NCBI GenBank assembly: GCA_019823025.1
Contig: CP081940.1
Location: 930,001 to 994,000 of the forward strand
Reading direction: 5' to 3'
DNA: 64,000 bases
Origin: Methylophilales bacterium
GTDB taxonomy: Bacteria > Pseudomonadota > Gammaproteobacteria > Burkholderiales > Methylophilaceae
The notes beneath the pieces are model-generated. The model was not told the DNA's origin. It saw nothing but the letters and a program-made list of their open reading frames with translations, and ran no database searches. The position numbers were made by a program, and so were the translations under genes. Of the stretch, positions 19,713 to 29,549 are shown in pieces (the stretch's first letter is position 1; the number at the start of each line of letters is the position of its first letter).

Positions 19713-21142
19713 TGGATTGGGAAATTGTTATTGGGATTGAAACACATGCTCAGTTAAAAACTAACTCAAAAATATTTTCTGGTGCATCCACAAGTTTTGG
19801 TAAAGAGCCTAATGCAAATGCCTGCTTAGTGAGTCTTGCCTACCCTGGAGTTTTACCAGTGCTTAATGAAGAGGCAGTCAACTGTGCAATAAAGTTTGGT
19901 CTAGCAGTTGATGCGAAGATTACTGAACATTCTATTTTTGCTAGAAAAAACTACTTTTATCCAGACTTACCTAAAGGGTATCAAATCAGTCAGCTTGATT
20001 TGCCTGTTGTAGGAGAGGGGAATCTTATAATTCCAGTTGGCGATGAAAATAAAAGTATTAGAATTTTAAGAGCACATTTAGAAGAAGATGCTGGTAAATC
20101 TGTTCATGGAATCAATGAGGGAAAATCGGGGATCGACCTTAACAGAGCGGGTACTCCCTTATTAGAAATTGTCACAGAACCAGATATGAGCTCTGCAGAA
20201 GAAGCAGTGGCTTATGCTAAAAAACTTCACGAATTAGTTCAATGGATCGGAATTTGTGATGGAAATATGCAAGAGGGAAATTTTCGTTGCGATGTGAATG
20301 TATCAGTTAAGAAAAAAGGGGATAAAGAGCTAGGGACAAGGCGAGAAATCAAAAACTTAAATTCTTTTAAGTTCATCAAACAGGCAGTTGATTATGAGGT
20401 GAACTGGCAAATTGAAAAGTTAGAGGATGGGGGAAAAATAAAACAAGCAACAATTCTTTTTGATCCAGATTCTGGAGAAACACGAGAAATGAGATCAAAA
20501 GAGGAGGCAAATGATTACCGATATTTTCCAGATCCTGATTTATTGCCACTAGTTATCAGCCAAGAGAAAATTAATAATATAAAATCTAAAATGTACGAAC
20601 TGCCAAACGAAATGAAATCAAGATTAGTGAAAGAGTTTGACCTCACAAATTATGATGCAGATGGAATTACATCGAATATTGACGTCGCTAACTACTTTAA
20701 GGAATTGCTTTCATTTAAAGTAAATGCAAAATTAGCTTCGAATTGGATATTAACAAATCTTTTTTCAAGACTAAATGAATCAGATATTGATATTAAGAGC
20801 TCCCCCCTCAAGGCTAACAAGTTAGCAGAATTAATTTTGAGAATTGAAGATAAAACTATTTCAAATAATGCAGCTAAAAAAGTTTTTGATGAAATCTGGG
20901 ACCAAGATAAAAGAGTTGATGAAGTGATTGATCAACTCGGGCTTAAACAAATATCTAATGAAAATGAGGTTATTGATATTTTAAATCAAGTTTTACAAGA
21001 CAATGAAGCCATGGTTGAGGAATATAAATCTGGAAAAGATAAAGCATTTAATGCATTAATAGGTCAGGTGATGAAAGCTTCTAAAGGTAAAGCAAACCCT
21101 GGCCAAGTCAGTCAATTGCTTAAAGAAAAATTAAAAAATTAA
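19712..21142 (+). CDS. gatB: Asp/Glu-tRNA amidotransferase subunit B
   Basis: 476-residue kinase/transamidase subunit that activates the misacylated tRNA with ATP and amidates it. The start ([17 protein letters not shown]) and the PDLPKGYQISQ, GIDLNRAGTPLLEIVTEPD and DYRYFPDPDL motifs are diagnostic, and a helical tRNA-binding tail ends in KGKANPGQVSQLLKEKL. AspS is encoded at 52805; if it is the non-discriminating type and no AsnRS exists, this complex makes Asn-tRNA. That cannot be settled here. It ends overlapping the convergent pyrE stop by 4 bases. Confidence 0.97.
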   Translation: MDWEIVIGIETHAQLKTNSKIFSGASTSFGKEPNANACLVSLAYPGVLPVLNEEAVNCAIKFGLAVDAKITEHSIFARKNYFYPDLPKGYQISQLDLPVVGEGNLIIPVGDENKSIRILRAHLEEDAGKSVHGINEGKSGIDLNRAGTPLLEIVTEPDMSSAEEAVAYAKKLHELVQWIGICDGNMQEGNFRCDVNVSVKKKGDKELGTRREIKNLNSFKFIKQAVDYEVNWQIEKLEDGGKIKQATILFDPDSGETREMRSKEEANDYRYFPDPDLLPLVISQEKINNIKSKMYELPNEMKSRLVKEFDLTNYDADGITSNIDVANYFKELLSFKVNAKLASNWILTNLFSRLNESDIDIKSSPLKANKLAELILRIEDKTISNNAAKKVFDEIWDQDKRVDEVIDQLGLKQISNENEVIDILNQVLQDNEAMVEEYKSGKDKAFNALIGQVMKASKGKANPGQVSQLLKEKLKN

Positions 21143-21768
21143 ACGCCATACTTTTGCTTATAACCAATCATTTCGTCTAAGACTTTTTTATTTTCTGTAT
21201 CTTTTTTTAAGAAATCAATAATATTATCTAAGTTGATTATTGATTTAACAGGCACCTTATATTTCTGATATATTTCTTCAATAGCAGAGAGTTTCTCGCT
21301 GCCTTTTTCTTTTCGATCAATTGATACAATAATTCCAACAATCTTTGCATTAAATTGATTGATCAGACTAAAACTTTCATTAATCGAAGTCCCTGCAGAA
21401 ATCACATCATCAATAATAAGAATTTTTCCTGAAATAGGAGCACCAATAATTAAACCGCCCTCCCCATGATCTTTAACCTCTTTTCTATTCGATGAAAATT
21501 TTTTGTTTATACCTTTATTTGTAAGAGAAATTGCAATTGCACCTACAAGCGATATCCCTTTATAAGCTGGTCCAAATAGTAAATCGAATTCAATATTTTC
21601 TTCTATAATTTTATCTGCATAAAAATCTCCTAACCTCTTAAGACTATCGCCGTCGTTAAAAGAGCCAAGATTAAAAAAATAAGGACTTTTTCTACCTGCT
21701 TTAGTAGTAAAATCTCCAAACTGAAGTACTTTTTTTTCAAGTGCAAATTTTATAAAAGATTCTTGCAT
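21139..21768 (-). CDS. pyrE: Orotate phosphoribosyltransferase
   Basis: Joins orotate to PRPP to give OMP in pyrimidine synthesis. The 209-residue protein starts with a family-like FIKFALEKKVLQFGDFTTKAGRKSPYF pattern (only part is needed: KAGRKSPYFFNLG binds orotate). It has the PRPP loop ILIIDDVISAGTSI around residues 120-133. It converges on gatB with a 4-base overlap of stop codons and diverges from xth across 21 bases. Confidence 0.95.
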   Translation of the reverse strand: MQESFIKFALEKKVLQFGDFTTKAGRKSPYFFNLGSFNDGDSLKRLGDFYADKIIEENIEFDLLFGPAYKGISLVGAIAISLTNKGINKKFSSNRKEVKDHGEGGLIIGAPISGKILIIDDVISAGTSINESFSLINQFNAKIVGIIVSIDRKEKGSEKLSAIEEIYQKYKVPVKSIINLDNIIDFLKKDTENKKVLDEMIGYKQKYGV

Positions 21769-21789
21769 AGATACATTTCTAGTTAACTT

Positions 21790-22560
21790 ATGAAGATTAT
21801 AACCTTAAATTTAAATGGTATTCGGGCTGCCAGCAGAAAAGATTTTTTCCCTTGGCTGAAAGAACAAAACGCAGATTATATTTGTTTGCAGGAACTCAAA
21901 GCTCAAGAGACTGATTTATCACCTGAAATGAAATCACCATATGGCTATAAAGGGTATTTTAGCTTTGCAATAAAGAGGGGCTATAGTGGAGTTGGCATTT
22001 ATACAAAAAATGAACCTCTTAAAGTTACAAAGCATTTGGGTATTCCTGAATTGGACGATGAAGGGAGGTATATCGAGCTTGAGTTTGAAAACTTAATTAT
22101 TATTTCAATTTATTTACCATCAGGCTCATCAGGTGAAGTTAGACAAGCTTTTAAATACAAAGTGCTTGATAAGATTTATAAAGTTTTTGAAGAGAAATTA
22201 AATTTAGGAAAAAATATCATAGTATGTGGTGATTTTAATATTGCACATCATGAAAGAGATTTAAAAAACTTTAAAGGGAATAAGAAAAATTCTGGATTTC
22301 TCCCTGATGAGCGGGAATGGTTGACTAAGTTATTTACCAAAGGACGATGGACTGATGTTTATCGTATCCTTCATCCTGAGGAAGGAGAGGGCTCATATAC
22401 ATGGTGGAGTAATCGAGGGCAGGCTTGGCTAAAAAATGTTGGGTGGCGAATAGATTATCAGATATCAAATTATGAAAATGCAATTAGAGCAAAAAAAGCT
22501 TATGTTTATAAGGACGAGCGCTTTAGTGATCATGCACCCTTAGTAATTGAATATGATTAA
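21790..22560 (+). CDS. xth: Exodeoxyribonuclease III (AP endonuclease)
   Basis: 256-residue DNA repair nuclease cutting at abasic sites and degrading 3' ends. Motifs of the exonuclease-endonuclease-phosphatase fold are all present: TLNLNGIRAA at the start, LQELKAQ with the metal-binding Glu, CGDFNIAHHERD, WRIDYQI, and SDHAPLVIEYD with the catalytic His at the end. It is divergent from pyrE, as commonly seen in Betaproteobacteria, and abuts the convergent ampG gene with no gap. Confidence 0.95.
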   Translation: MKIITLNLNGIRAASRKDFFPWLKEQNADYICLQELKAQETDLSPEMKSPYGYKGYFSFAIKRGYSGVGIYTKNEPLKVTKHLGIPELDDEGRYIELEFENLIIISIYLPSGSSGEVRQAFKYKVLDKIYKVFEEKLNLGKNIIVCGDFNIAHHERDLKNFKGNKKNSGFLPDEREWLTKLFTKGRWTDVYRILHPEEGEGSYTWWSNRGQAWLKNVGWRIDYQISNYENAIRAKKAYVYKDERFSDHAPLVIEYD

Positions 22561-23790
22561 TTACTTTCTCCAGGGGGCGATTTTTAATAATAAAAACATG
22601 CCTGGAATTGCCAATATAAAACAAAAAATAAAGAAATAATACCAACCAAAAAAATCTACAAAATAACCAGTTGATGCGTTGGTAAAAGTTCTTGGTACAG
22701 AGGCAAGGCTGCTGAATAGTGCAAACTGCGTAGCTGTATATTTAGGGTTAGTAGTTTTAGCAATAAATGCCACAAATGCTGTTGTGCCAAGCCCCGCAGC
22801 AAAAAATTCTAACCCAACCGTGATGGCTAAGACCGTATTGTCATAACCCACTGTTGCTAACCATGCAAAACTTAATGTCGCAAACATTTGTAGAAAGCCA
22901 AAAATCCATAAAGCTCGATTAATACCTAATTTCACCATCCATATCCCACCAATAATCCCTCCAGCGATACTTGTCCATAGGCCTGCATTTTTTGCAATGA
23001 TTCCAATCTCTGTCATTGAGAACCCAAGATCTAAATAAAAAGGGGTAGCAAGAGCGGTCGCCATGCTGTCACCAATTTTATAAAGAAAAATAAATAGCAG
23101 TATCATTAAGGCATTCTTGGTTCCCTTTCGCCCTAAAAATTCTTTAAACGGATCCACGACTGCTTCCTTGATTGTTTTGGGAGGTGCTGATTTAAGTTTT
23201 GGTTCAGAGATTAAAATTGTAAGAATAATTCCTGGAATCATAAATAATCCGGTAATCGTAAATACAAATTCCCAAGAAAAGAAATCAGCTAAAATTAAAG
23301 ATAGTGAACCAGGAACTAAACTTGCAAATTTATAAGCATTTACATGCACTGCATTACCCAAACCTAACTCTGGATCTAGAAGCAACTCTCTTCTGTAAGC
23401 ATCAATAACAATATCCTGACTAGCACTAAAAAATGCGATACCGATAGAAACAATGGCAATGATTAAAATTTGTGATTTTGGATCAATAAAACCACATATT
23501 GATATTAAAAATAACAAAATTGTTTGAAAAATGATTAACCATCCTCTTCTTCTCCCCATTGCGAGGGTGAATCGATCAAATAAAGGCGCCCATATAAATT
23601 TCCATGCATAGGGCAGTTGAATTAAAGCAAAAAGGCCAATGGCTTTAAGGTCTAATCCACTTTCAGCAAGCCAGGCAGGGAATAAGCTAATGAGTATAAA
23701 TAAGGGTAAGCCTGAGGTGAATCCAGTAAAAAAACAAATAACAATTTTTTTGGTGAGTAAATCTTTCCACTGAATATTTGTTTTTGTCAT
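22561..23790 (-). CDS. ampG: AmpG-family muropeptide permease (MFS)
   Basis: 409-residue, twelve-helix major facilitator protein. In the known family, AmpG imports GlcNAc-anhydroMurNAc peptides from periplasm to cytoplasm for cell-wall recycling. Visible family features are the first-helix segment FTSGLPLFIL, the LPYAWKFIWAPLFDRFT segment and GRRRGWLI after it, and ASQDIVIDAYRRELL with conserved Asp residues in the fourth helix region. Together with MltA (supplier) and Mpl (user), it gives a coherent recycling route. It starts 8 bases after the metW stop, so metX-metW-ampG may be one transcript. Confidence 0.88.
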   Translation of the reverse strand: MTKTNIQWKDLLTKKIVICFFTGFTSGLPLFILISLFPAWLAESGLDLKAIGLFALIQLPYAWKFIWAPLFDRFTLAMGRRRGWLIIFQTILLFLISICGFIDPKSQILIIAIVSIGIAFFSASQDIVIDAYRRELLLDPELGLGNAVHVNAYKFASLVPGSLSLILADFFSWEFVFTITGLFMIPGIILTILISEPKLKSAPPKTIKEAVVDPFKEFLGRKGTKNALMILLFIFLYKIGDSMATALATPFYLDLGFSMTEIGIIAKNAGLWTSIAGGIIGGIWMVKLGINRALWIFGFLQMFATLSFAWLATVGYDNTVLAITVGLEFFAAGLGTTAFVAFIAKTTNPKYTATQFALFSSLASVPRTFTNASTGYFVDFFGWYYFFIFCFILAIPGMFLLLKIAPWRK

Positions 23791-23798
23791 GGGTTGTT

Positions 23799-24398
23799 CT
23801 ATTTTGAGACTAATTTATATAACGCCAAAGCTCCAAAAAGGTTAGGACAAAAATTTACTGATTTTTTATCGGTTAATATCAATCGTTGCTCTACTTTTAT
23901 TTTATTTTCTCTACATAAATTATCAAAATCTTGAATGGTACATAAATGTATATTTGGCGTTTCAAACCATTTGTATGGGAGCTCATCTGATACGGGCATA
24001 TTTCCTTGCATTATTTGAAATCGGTTTTTCCAATAACCAAAATTAGGAAATGTAATGATAACCTCCTTACCTACTCTCATCATTTCATAGATAATTTCTT
24101 CAATATGATTCATTGACTGAATAGTTCTTGATAAAATCACTAAATCAAATGAGTTAGTTTCAAAACCAGCCAAACCTGCCTCTAAATCCATTTGAATTAC
24201 ATCAATATTATTTTTTAATGACAACAACCAGTTATCTTTATTTTTTTCAATACCGAAACCTTTAATATCTTTTTTTTCTTTTAAATAATTCAATAAAGAT
24301 CCATCACCGCAACCAAGGTCTAATACTTTAGAATTTTGATGTGTCCAATTTTCGATAATCGGAAAATCATATCTTGAATTTTGATCAAATTTTTTCAT
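23799..24398 (-). CDS. metW: Methionine biosynthesis protein MetW
   Basis: 199-residue SAM-methyltransferase-fold protein with motif I VLDLGCGDGSLL (residues 25-36) and the MetW-type FPNFGYWKNRFQIMQGNMP segment. It occurs almost always paired with MetX and is thought to assist homoserine acylation; its chemical activity is unclear. The start overlaps the end of metX by 4 bases, indicating coupled translation. Confidence 0.95.
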   Translation of the reverse strand: MKKFDQNSRYDFPIIENWTHQNSKVLDLGCGDGSLLNYLKEKKDIKGFGIEKNKDNWLLSLKNNIDVIQMDLEAGLAGFETNSFDLVILSRTIQSMNHIEEIIYEMMRVGKEVIITFPNFGYWKNRFQIMQGNMPVSDELPYKWFETPNIHLCTIQDFDNLCRENKIKVEQRLILTDKKSVNFCPNLFGALALYKLVSK

Positions 24399-25528
24399 TT
24401 AGATTTAAATATATTCTTAAAAAATGAATCCAATATTTCATGATAATGGTCATCAGACATTAGAAAAGCATCATGACCACTCTCTGCAGAAATTTCTGCA
24501 TAACTTACATTAATATTATTATCCAATAAGCTCTTCACTATCTCTTTTGAGCGAGCTGGAGAAAACCGCCAATCGCTTGTAAAGGAAATTACTAAAAATT
24601 TAGATTTAATTTTTTTAAATACCGCACTTAGCTTTTTTTTATTTTGTTTCGTGGGGTCATAATAGTCCAATGCCTTTGTCATACGAATATAGGTATTTGC
24701 ATCAAATTCCTGGGCAAACTTATCTCCTTGGTAATTTAAATACGATTCGATTTCAAATTCAGTATTAAAATTGTATTTAAAATCTTTATTTTTTTTCTTT
24801 CTACCAAATTTACTTTTCATTGCATCATTTGATAAGTAGGTGATATGACCTAACATACGTGCAACCCTTAAGCCTCGTTTTGGTTTATTTTTTTTTGTAT
24901 AAAAATTACCTTTTTGAAAATCTGGATCCGTAATGATTGATTGTCTCGCAACTTCATTAAATGCAATATTTTGAGCAGTTAAATTAGGTGCTGCTGCTAT
25001 TATAATTGTATTCTTTACTTCATTTGGAAATTGAAGATTCCACTCTAAAGCTTGCATTCCTCCAAGGCTGCCACCTATAACTGATGATAATCTTTGTATA
25101 CCCAAATAGTTAATTAAAGTTTTTTGAGTCTTTACCCAATCTTCAACAGTTATGATTGGAAAGCTGGATCCCCATACTTTTTTTGTTTTTGGATTGATAG
25201 ATTTTGGCCCCGTACTGCCTTCATTGCCACCTAAATTATTGACTCCAATGACAAAGAATTTATTTGTATTTAATGGTTTACCAGGGCCAACTAAACTATC
25301 CCACCAACCAGGATGTTTATCAGTTTTTTTATGCCTGCCGGCGACATGTTGATTGCCAGATAACGCGTGGCAGACCAAAACGGCGTTATCTTTATTTTTA
25401 TTTAATTTGCCATATGTCTCATAAATTAACTCGTAATTATCGAGTGTCATTCCACAAGATAATTTAATTGGGTCTGTGCATTTAAAAATTTTGGGTTTTA
25501 CAATGCCTATGGAATTAATTTCTTTCAT
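24395..25528 (-). CDS. metX: Homoserine O-acyltransferase MetX
   Basis: Acylates homoserine at the first committed step of methionine synthesis. The 377-residue alpha/beta hydrolase has the oxyanion/acyl region VCHALSGNQHVAG, nucleophile Ser154 in GGSLGGMQALEW, and a C-terminal FTSDWRFSP aspartate and AESGHDAFL histidine. MetX members use acetyl-CoA or succinyl-CoA; many betaproteobacterial ones use succinyl-CoA, and I cannot tell which from sequence alone. With MetW and MetH (1379-5137), it supports a complete methionine route. Confidence 0.95.
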   Translation of the reverse strand: MKEINSIGIVKPKIFKCTDPIKLSCGMTLDNYELIYETYGKLNKNKDNAVLVCHALSGNQHVAGRHKKTDKHPGWWDSLVGPGKPLNTNKFFVIGVNNLGGNEGSTGPKSINPKTKKVWGSSFPIITVEDWVKTQKTLINYLGIQRLSSVIGGSLGGMQALEWNLQFPNEVKNTIIIAAAPNLTAQNIAFNEVARQSIITDPDFQKGNFYTKKNKPKRGLRVARMLGHITYLSNDAMKSKFGRKKKNKDFKYNFNTEFEIESYLNYQGDKFAQEFDANTYIRMTKALDYYDPTKQNKKKLSAVFKKIKSKFLVISFTSDWRFSPARSKEIVKSLLDNNINVSYAEISAESGHDAFLMSDDHYHEILDSFFKNIFKSK

Positions 25529-25555
25529 ATAATAATTATACTATTTGATTAAGCA

Positions 25556-26416
25556 TTAAACTTTTATTTTTGATGCTGACGTTACTCTAATTTTTTGATT
25601 AATATCTCGATGTTGTTTTATGTTGTCAAAAGACTTTTCTTCAAAGTAATTTTTGACTTTATCTCCTTGTGTATGGCCATGCTCAATCATTAATATTCCT
25701 TCTGAATTTAGAAATTTTGGCGAGGTATCAATAATTTTGAAAATATCTGCAAATCCATCATTAGCGGCAACTAGAGCATTTGAAGGCTCATAACTTAATT
25801 CGAGATTATTTAGATGAACATCATCTTTTGAGATATAAGGGGGATTAGTCAATATCAGGTCAAACAATTCTTTCTCTTTAAAGCTATTAAACCAATCACT
25901 TTCCAAAGAACGGATATTTGTTACGTTGTGATTTTTAATATTTTTATTTGCAACATTCAATGCTTTTGATGAAATATCTGAAATTGTAATCATTGAATTT
26001 GGGTAGAGTTTTGATAATGTGATGCCAATGACTCCGGAACCAGTTCCTAAATCCAATATATTAAGTTTAGATCCTTTATCGTATCTTTTTAATATAAGAT
26101 CAATTAATAATTCAGTATCTTGCCTTGGAATTAATGAATTTTTATCTAAATAAAAAGTTTCTCCATAAAAATCCCATTCATTCAAAATATAAGCAAGCGG
26201 TTCACTTTTAATGCGTTTTTTTAGAATAGATGAAATCAATTCTTCTTGGATCTTATCTATATTCGTTTTTTGGTTAGATATAAAAAAAGAGGAGGGTTTT
26301 TTGAGGGCAAACTTTAAAATATTTTCAGCTTCAATTTGAGCCTCACGTTCATTAATTTGTATATTCTCTCTTAAACACTCTTCAATTCTTTTTTTATGAA
26401 AACTTACTGAAGACAA
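25556..26416 (-). CDS. prmC: Release factor glutamine methyltransferase PrmC
   Basis: 286-residue methyltransferase that modifies the Gln of the GGQ motif in release factors 1 and 2. It has a helical N-terminal RF-binding domain, the SAM motif ILDLGTGSGVIG near residue 120, and the substrate-binding LTNPPYISKDD near residue 185. It follows prfA, its substrate, by 6 bases in the hemA-prfA-prmC operon. Confidence 0.96.
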   Translation of the reverse strand: MSSVSFHKKRIEECLRENIQINEREAQIEAENILKFALKKPSSFFISNQKTNIDKIQEELISSILKKRIKSEPLAYILNEWDFYGETFYLDKNSLIPRQDTELLIDLILKRYDKGSKLNILDLGTGSGVIGITLSKLYPNSMITISDISSKALNVANKNIKNHNVTNIRSLESDWFNSFKEKELFDLILTNPPYISKDDVHLNNLELSYEPSNALVAANDGFADIFKIIDTSPKFLNSEGILMIEHGHTQGDKVKNYFEEKSFDNIKQHRDINQKIRVTSASKIKV

Positions 26417-26422
26417 TTTTTT

Positions 26423-27502
26423 TTATTCTTTTTCTATTTGCGCAAGAAGGTCAGCTTGATGTTCAGCTGTTAATGCTTCAATTAATTCAGTCAAATCACC
26501 ATCCATAATGTAATCAACTTTATATAACGTGAGATTGATTCTATGATCAGTGATTCTTCCTTGAGGAAAGTTATAAGTTCTAATTCGCTCACTTCTATCT
26601 CCACTGCCAATCAATGACTTTCTCTCTGAAGCAATTTGATTTTGCTGCTCCTTAATTTGATTATCTTTTATTCTTGCCGCAAGAACACTCATGGCTTGTG
26701 CTTTATTTCGATGCTGAGATCTGTCATCCTGACATTCAACAACAATTCCAGTTGGTAAATGTGTAATTCTCACCGCCGAATCTGTTTTATTAATATGTTG
26801 CCCTCCAGCACCAGATGCACGATATGTATCAATACGGATATCAGCGGGATTAATATCGACGTCACTAATTTCATCTGCCTCTGCTAAAACGGCAACTGTA
26901 CAAGCTGAAGTATGAATCCTGCCTTGTGTTTCTGTATCGGGAACTCTTTGAACTCGATGGCCACCTGATTCAAATTTTAGTTTTGCGTAAACACCAGAAC
27001 CCATGACCTTCATAATCACTTCTTTAAAACCTCCAGCTTCAGATGAATTGCTGGAGATAATTTCTATTTTCCAGCCCATTCTTTCAGCATATCGGGTATA
27101 CATCCTATAAATATCACCAACAAATAATGCTGACTCATCCCCACCAGCACCGGCTCTTATTTCAATAAATATATTTTTCTCATCATCGTCATCTTTTGGG
27201 ATTAGAAGTTTAAGAAGTTCTGTTTCAACCTCTTCAATACTTGCTTCACCTTTCTCGATTTCTTCTTGTGCAAATACTTTCATTTCGGGATCGTTTAAAA
27301 GTTCTTTTGCATCAGTAATATCGAGAGTAATTTTTTGAAATTTTTTATATATTTCAACGATTGGCGTAATATCAGAGTGTTCTTTGGAAAGTTTCTTATA
27401 TTTTTCCATATCTTTTGTAACATCTTCATGACTCAAGTCAGTATTAAGTACATCAATTCTTTTTACCAAAGCTTCAAGCTTACTTTTCATTGATGCCTTC
27501 AT
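26423..27502 (-). CDS. prfA: Peptide chain release factor 1
   Basis: 359-residue factor that ends translation at UAA and UAG. The catalytic GGQ is in [17 protein letters not shown], and the anticodon-like region reads [14 protein letters not shown] (P-x-T form for RF1). A C-terminal [16 protein letters not shown] follows. Length is normal. Its start overlaps the hemA end by 4 bases. The Gln of GGQ is the target of the adjacent PrmC. Confidence 0.97.
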   Translation of the reverse strand: MKASMKSKLEALVKRIDVLNTDLSHEDVTKDMEKYKKLSKEHSDITPIVEIYKKFQKITLDITDAKELLNDPEMKVFAQEEIEKGEASIEEVETELLKLLIPKDDDDEKNIFIEIRAGAGGDESALFVGDIYRMYTRYAERMGWKIEIISSNSSEAGGFKEVIMKVMGSGVYAKLKFESGGHRVQRVPDTETQGRIHTSACTVAVLAEADEISDVDINPADIRIDTYRASGAGGQHINKTDSAVRITHLPTGIVVECQDDRSQHRNKAQAMSVLAARIKDNQIKEQQNQIASERKSLIGSGDRSERIRTYNFPQGRITDHRINLTLYKVDYIMDGDLTELIEALTAEHQADLLAQIEKE

Positions 27503-28746
27503 TTTTTTTCTTCTTTAATGGCATAAATTTTTTTTATCAGTGAATTTGTTTCAAAATCTTGTTCATTTTCACGAATTGCTTTTGTGGGTCCATGCAGAAA
27601 TTTTTTTGTTAAATTGCTTATTAATTTGTTAATCACTTCATCTGAGGATGAGCCAATTTTTATGCTTTTTTTTGCTTTTTCTGCCTCAGCCAACGCAATT
27701 TTTTCAAATTGATTTCTTAAAAGTTTAATCGTCGGCGTATTTTTTATTTGTTTAGTTTTATTATAAAAATCTTTCGCTTGATGTTCGATTATTTGGGTAG
27801 CTTTTTTTGTCGCACCTTGCCTATTTGTTAATCCTTGTTGAGCTATGTTAACGAGATCATCTAACGTGTATAAAAAAACATCGTCTAATTTACTTACTTC
27901 CGATTCAATATCTCTTGGAATTGCTAAATCTACAAGCATGATAGGTCGATGTTTTCTTTTCTTCAAAGCTTGTTCTATTACACCTAGCCCTATAATGGGT
28001 AATTGACTTGCAGTTGAGCTTATTAAAACGTCATAATTATGCAACTGATCATATATTTCACCAATAAGACATGCCTCACCATTTACTTTTTTTGCTAAAG
28101 CCTCACCTTTTTCGAAGGAGCGGTTAGCAATTGATATTTTTTTTGGTTGATATTTTTGAAAATATTTTGCACACATTTCACTTATATCGCCAGCACCAAC
28201 AAACATGACTTGAGTTTGGTTTATTTCCCCAAAGATTTTTTTTGCTATTGCAAGCGCACAAGAGGCAATCGTTGTGGCACTCGAACCTATCTGAGTTTTT
28301 GTTCTAACTTCTTTTGCGGTTTTAAAAACATCTTGAAAAAATGTATTGATATATTTGCCTTGAACTCCTGATAAGTGAGCAATCTGTGAAGCTTGTTTCA
28401 TTTGTCCAAAAATCTGTGTTTCCCCGATCAGCATACTATCCAATCCTGAGGCAACTTTACAGGCATGAACATAACAATCTAGATTTGAAAATGTATAAAG
28501 ATATTTTTTAAGCTCAGTAAATTTTATTTTATTAAAAGTTGCGAGCCATTGGTAAATTTCATTAGGATCTTTTACTTGAAAATATATTTCTGTTCTATTG
28601 CACGTTGAAAGTATCAAAGCCTCAGCACCTGTTTTTAATTTTAAATCCTTAAGAACATGGCTGAGCATATCGTGCGAAAACACGAATTTCTCCCTTATTT
28701 CAATAGGTGCTGTCTTATGATTTAGGCCTACAAGATTTAAATCCAT
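27499..28746 (-). CDS. hemA: Glutamyl-tRNA reductase
   Basis: First enzyme of the C5 haem pathway: reduces Glu-tRNA to glutamate-1-semialdehyde with NADPH. The 415-residue protein begins [17 protein letters not shown], has catalytic Cys49 in [14 protein letters not shown], the linker [16 protein letters not shown], and the NADPH fold around [10 protein letters not shown]. It heads hemA-prfA-prmC on the minus strand; hemB, the next pathway enzyme but one, is at 34091. Divergent from rpe across 102 bases that contain a palindrome. Confidence 0.97.
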   Translation of the reverse strand: MDLNLVGLNHKTAPIEIREKFVFSHDMLSHVLKDLKLKTGAEALILSTCNRTEIYFQVKDPNEIYQWLATFNKIKFTELKKYLYTFSNLDCYVHACKVASGLDSMLIGETQIFGQMKQASQIAHLSGVQGKYINTFFQDVFKTAKEVRTKTQIGSSATTIASCALAIAKKIFGEINQTQVMFVGAGDISEMCAKYFQKYQPKKISIANRSFEKGEALAKKVNGEACLIGEIYDQLHNYDVLISSTASQLPIIGLGVIEQALKKRKHRPIMLVDLAIPRDIESEVSKLDDVFLYTLDDLVNIAQQGLTNRQGATKKATQIIEHQAKDFYNKTKQIKNTPTIKLLRNQFEKIALAEAEKAKKSIKIGSSSDEVINKLISNLTKKFLHGPTKAIRENEQDFETNSLIKKIYAIKEEKK

Positions 28747-28793
28747 TATTTATACAGTCCGCTTGCTTTATAATTTATTTTATTAAAAAGAGA

Positions 28794-28811
28794 GTAAAAT
28801 ACGCATTTTAC
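28794..28811. promoter_or_regulatory. Operator-like palindrome between hemA and rpe
   Basis: GTAAAAT (28794-28800), centre ACGC, ATTTTAC (28805-28811): perfect 7-bp arms in an 18-base element, 38 bases before rpe and 48 before hemA. It has no terminator-like T-run. A dimeric repressor or activator site is possible; no regulator can be named. A TATAAT at 28769-28774 is nearby on the plus strand. Confidence 0.35.
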
Positions 28812-28848
28812 AATAATTCAATTAAATTAATTTGGGAACTTAGTATAT

Positions 28849-29547
28849 ATGGAAAAAACATTTAGAATTGCCCCTAGTATTTTATCAGCTAATTTTGCAA
28901 AATTAGGTGAAGAAATCACAGATGTCATTACTTCTGGTGCAGATATTGTTCACTTTGATGTAATGGATAATCATTATGTACCAAACTTAACTATTGGACC
29001 TTTAGTATGTGATGCTATCAGACCTGTTACAGATGCAATCATTGATGTCCACCTGATGATTGAGCCCGTCGATAGAATAATTCCTGATTTTGCTAAAGCT
29101 GGTGCAGATATAATTACTTTTCACCCTGAAGCTTCAAATCATATTGACAGAAGTCTGTCCATGGTTCGAGATCTTGGATGCAAATCCGGTTTAGTTTTTA
29201 ATCCTGCAACCTCACTAGATTATCTTGATCATGTGATGGACAAGATTGATATGGTTCTTCTAATGTCAGTTAACCCTGGTTTTGGCGGCCAAAAATTTAT
29301 ACCAGAGACTTTGAATAAATTAAGGTTAGCAAGAAAAAAAATAGATGCCTACACTGAAAAGACAGGAAAAGAGATTTGGCTAGAAGTAGATGGTGGTGTT
29401 AATGCTGATAATATTACTGAGATCGCTCAAGCTGGTGCTGATACATTTGTTGCAGGATCCGCTGTATTTGGGGCATCAAATGATAAAGACCCTAATAAAT
29501 ATGACTCAATTATAAGTGCATTAAGAGCGTCATTAGCAAAAGTCTAG
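28849..29547 (+). CDS. rpe: Ribulose-phosphate 3-epimerase
   Basis: Interconverts ribulose-5-phosphate and xylulose-5-phosphate. 232-residue TIM barrel with the start [17 protein letters not shown], metal-ligand [15 protein letters not shown] (Asp, His), DVHLMIEP, and [13 protein letters not shown]. The length is normal. In a methylotroph using the ribulose monophosphate cycle it would help regenerate the formaldehyde acceptor; that context is inference. It heads a rpe-gph-trpE-trpG-trpD-trpC run. Confidence 0.96.
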   Translation: MEKTFRIAPSILSANFAKLGEEITDVITSGADIVHFDVMDNHYVPNLTIGPLVCDAIRPVTDAIIDVHLMIEPVDRIIPDFAKAGADIITFHPEASNHIDRSLSMVRDLGCKSGLVFNPATSLDYLDHVMDKIDMVLLMSVNPGFGGQKFIPETLNKLRLARKKIDAYTEKTGKEIWLEVDGGVNADNITEIAQAGADTFVAGSAVFGASNDKDPNKYDSIISALRASLAKV

Positions 29548-29549
29548 AA

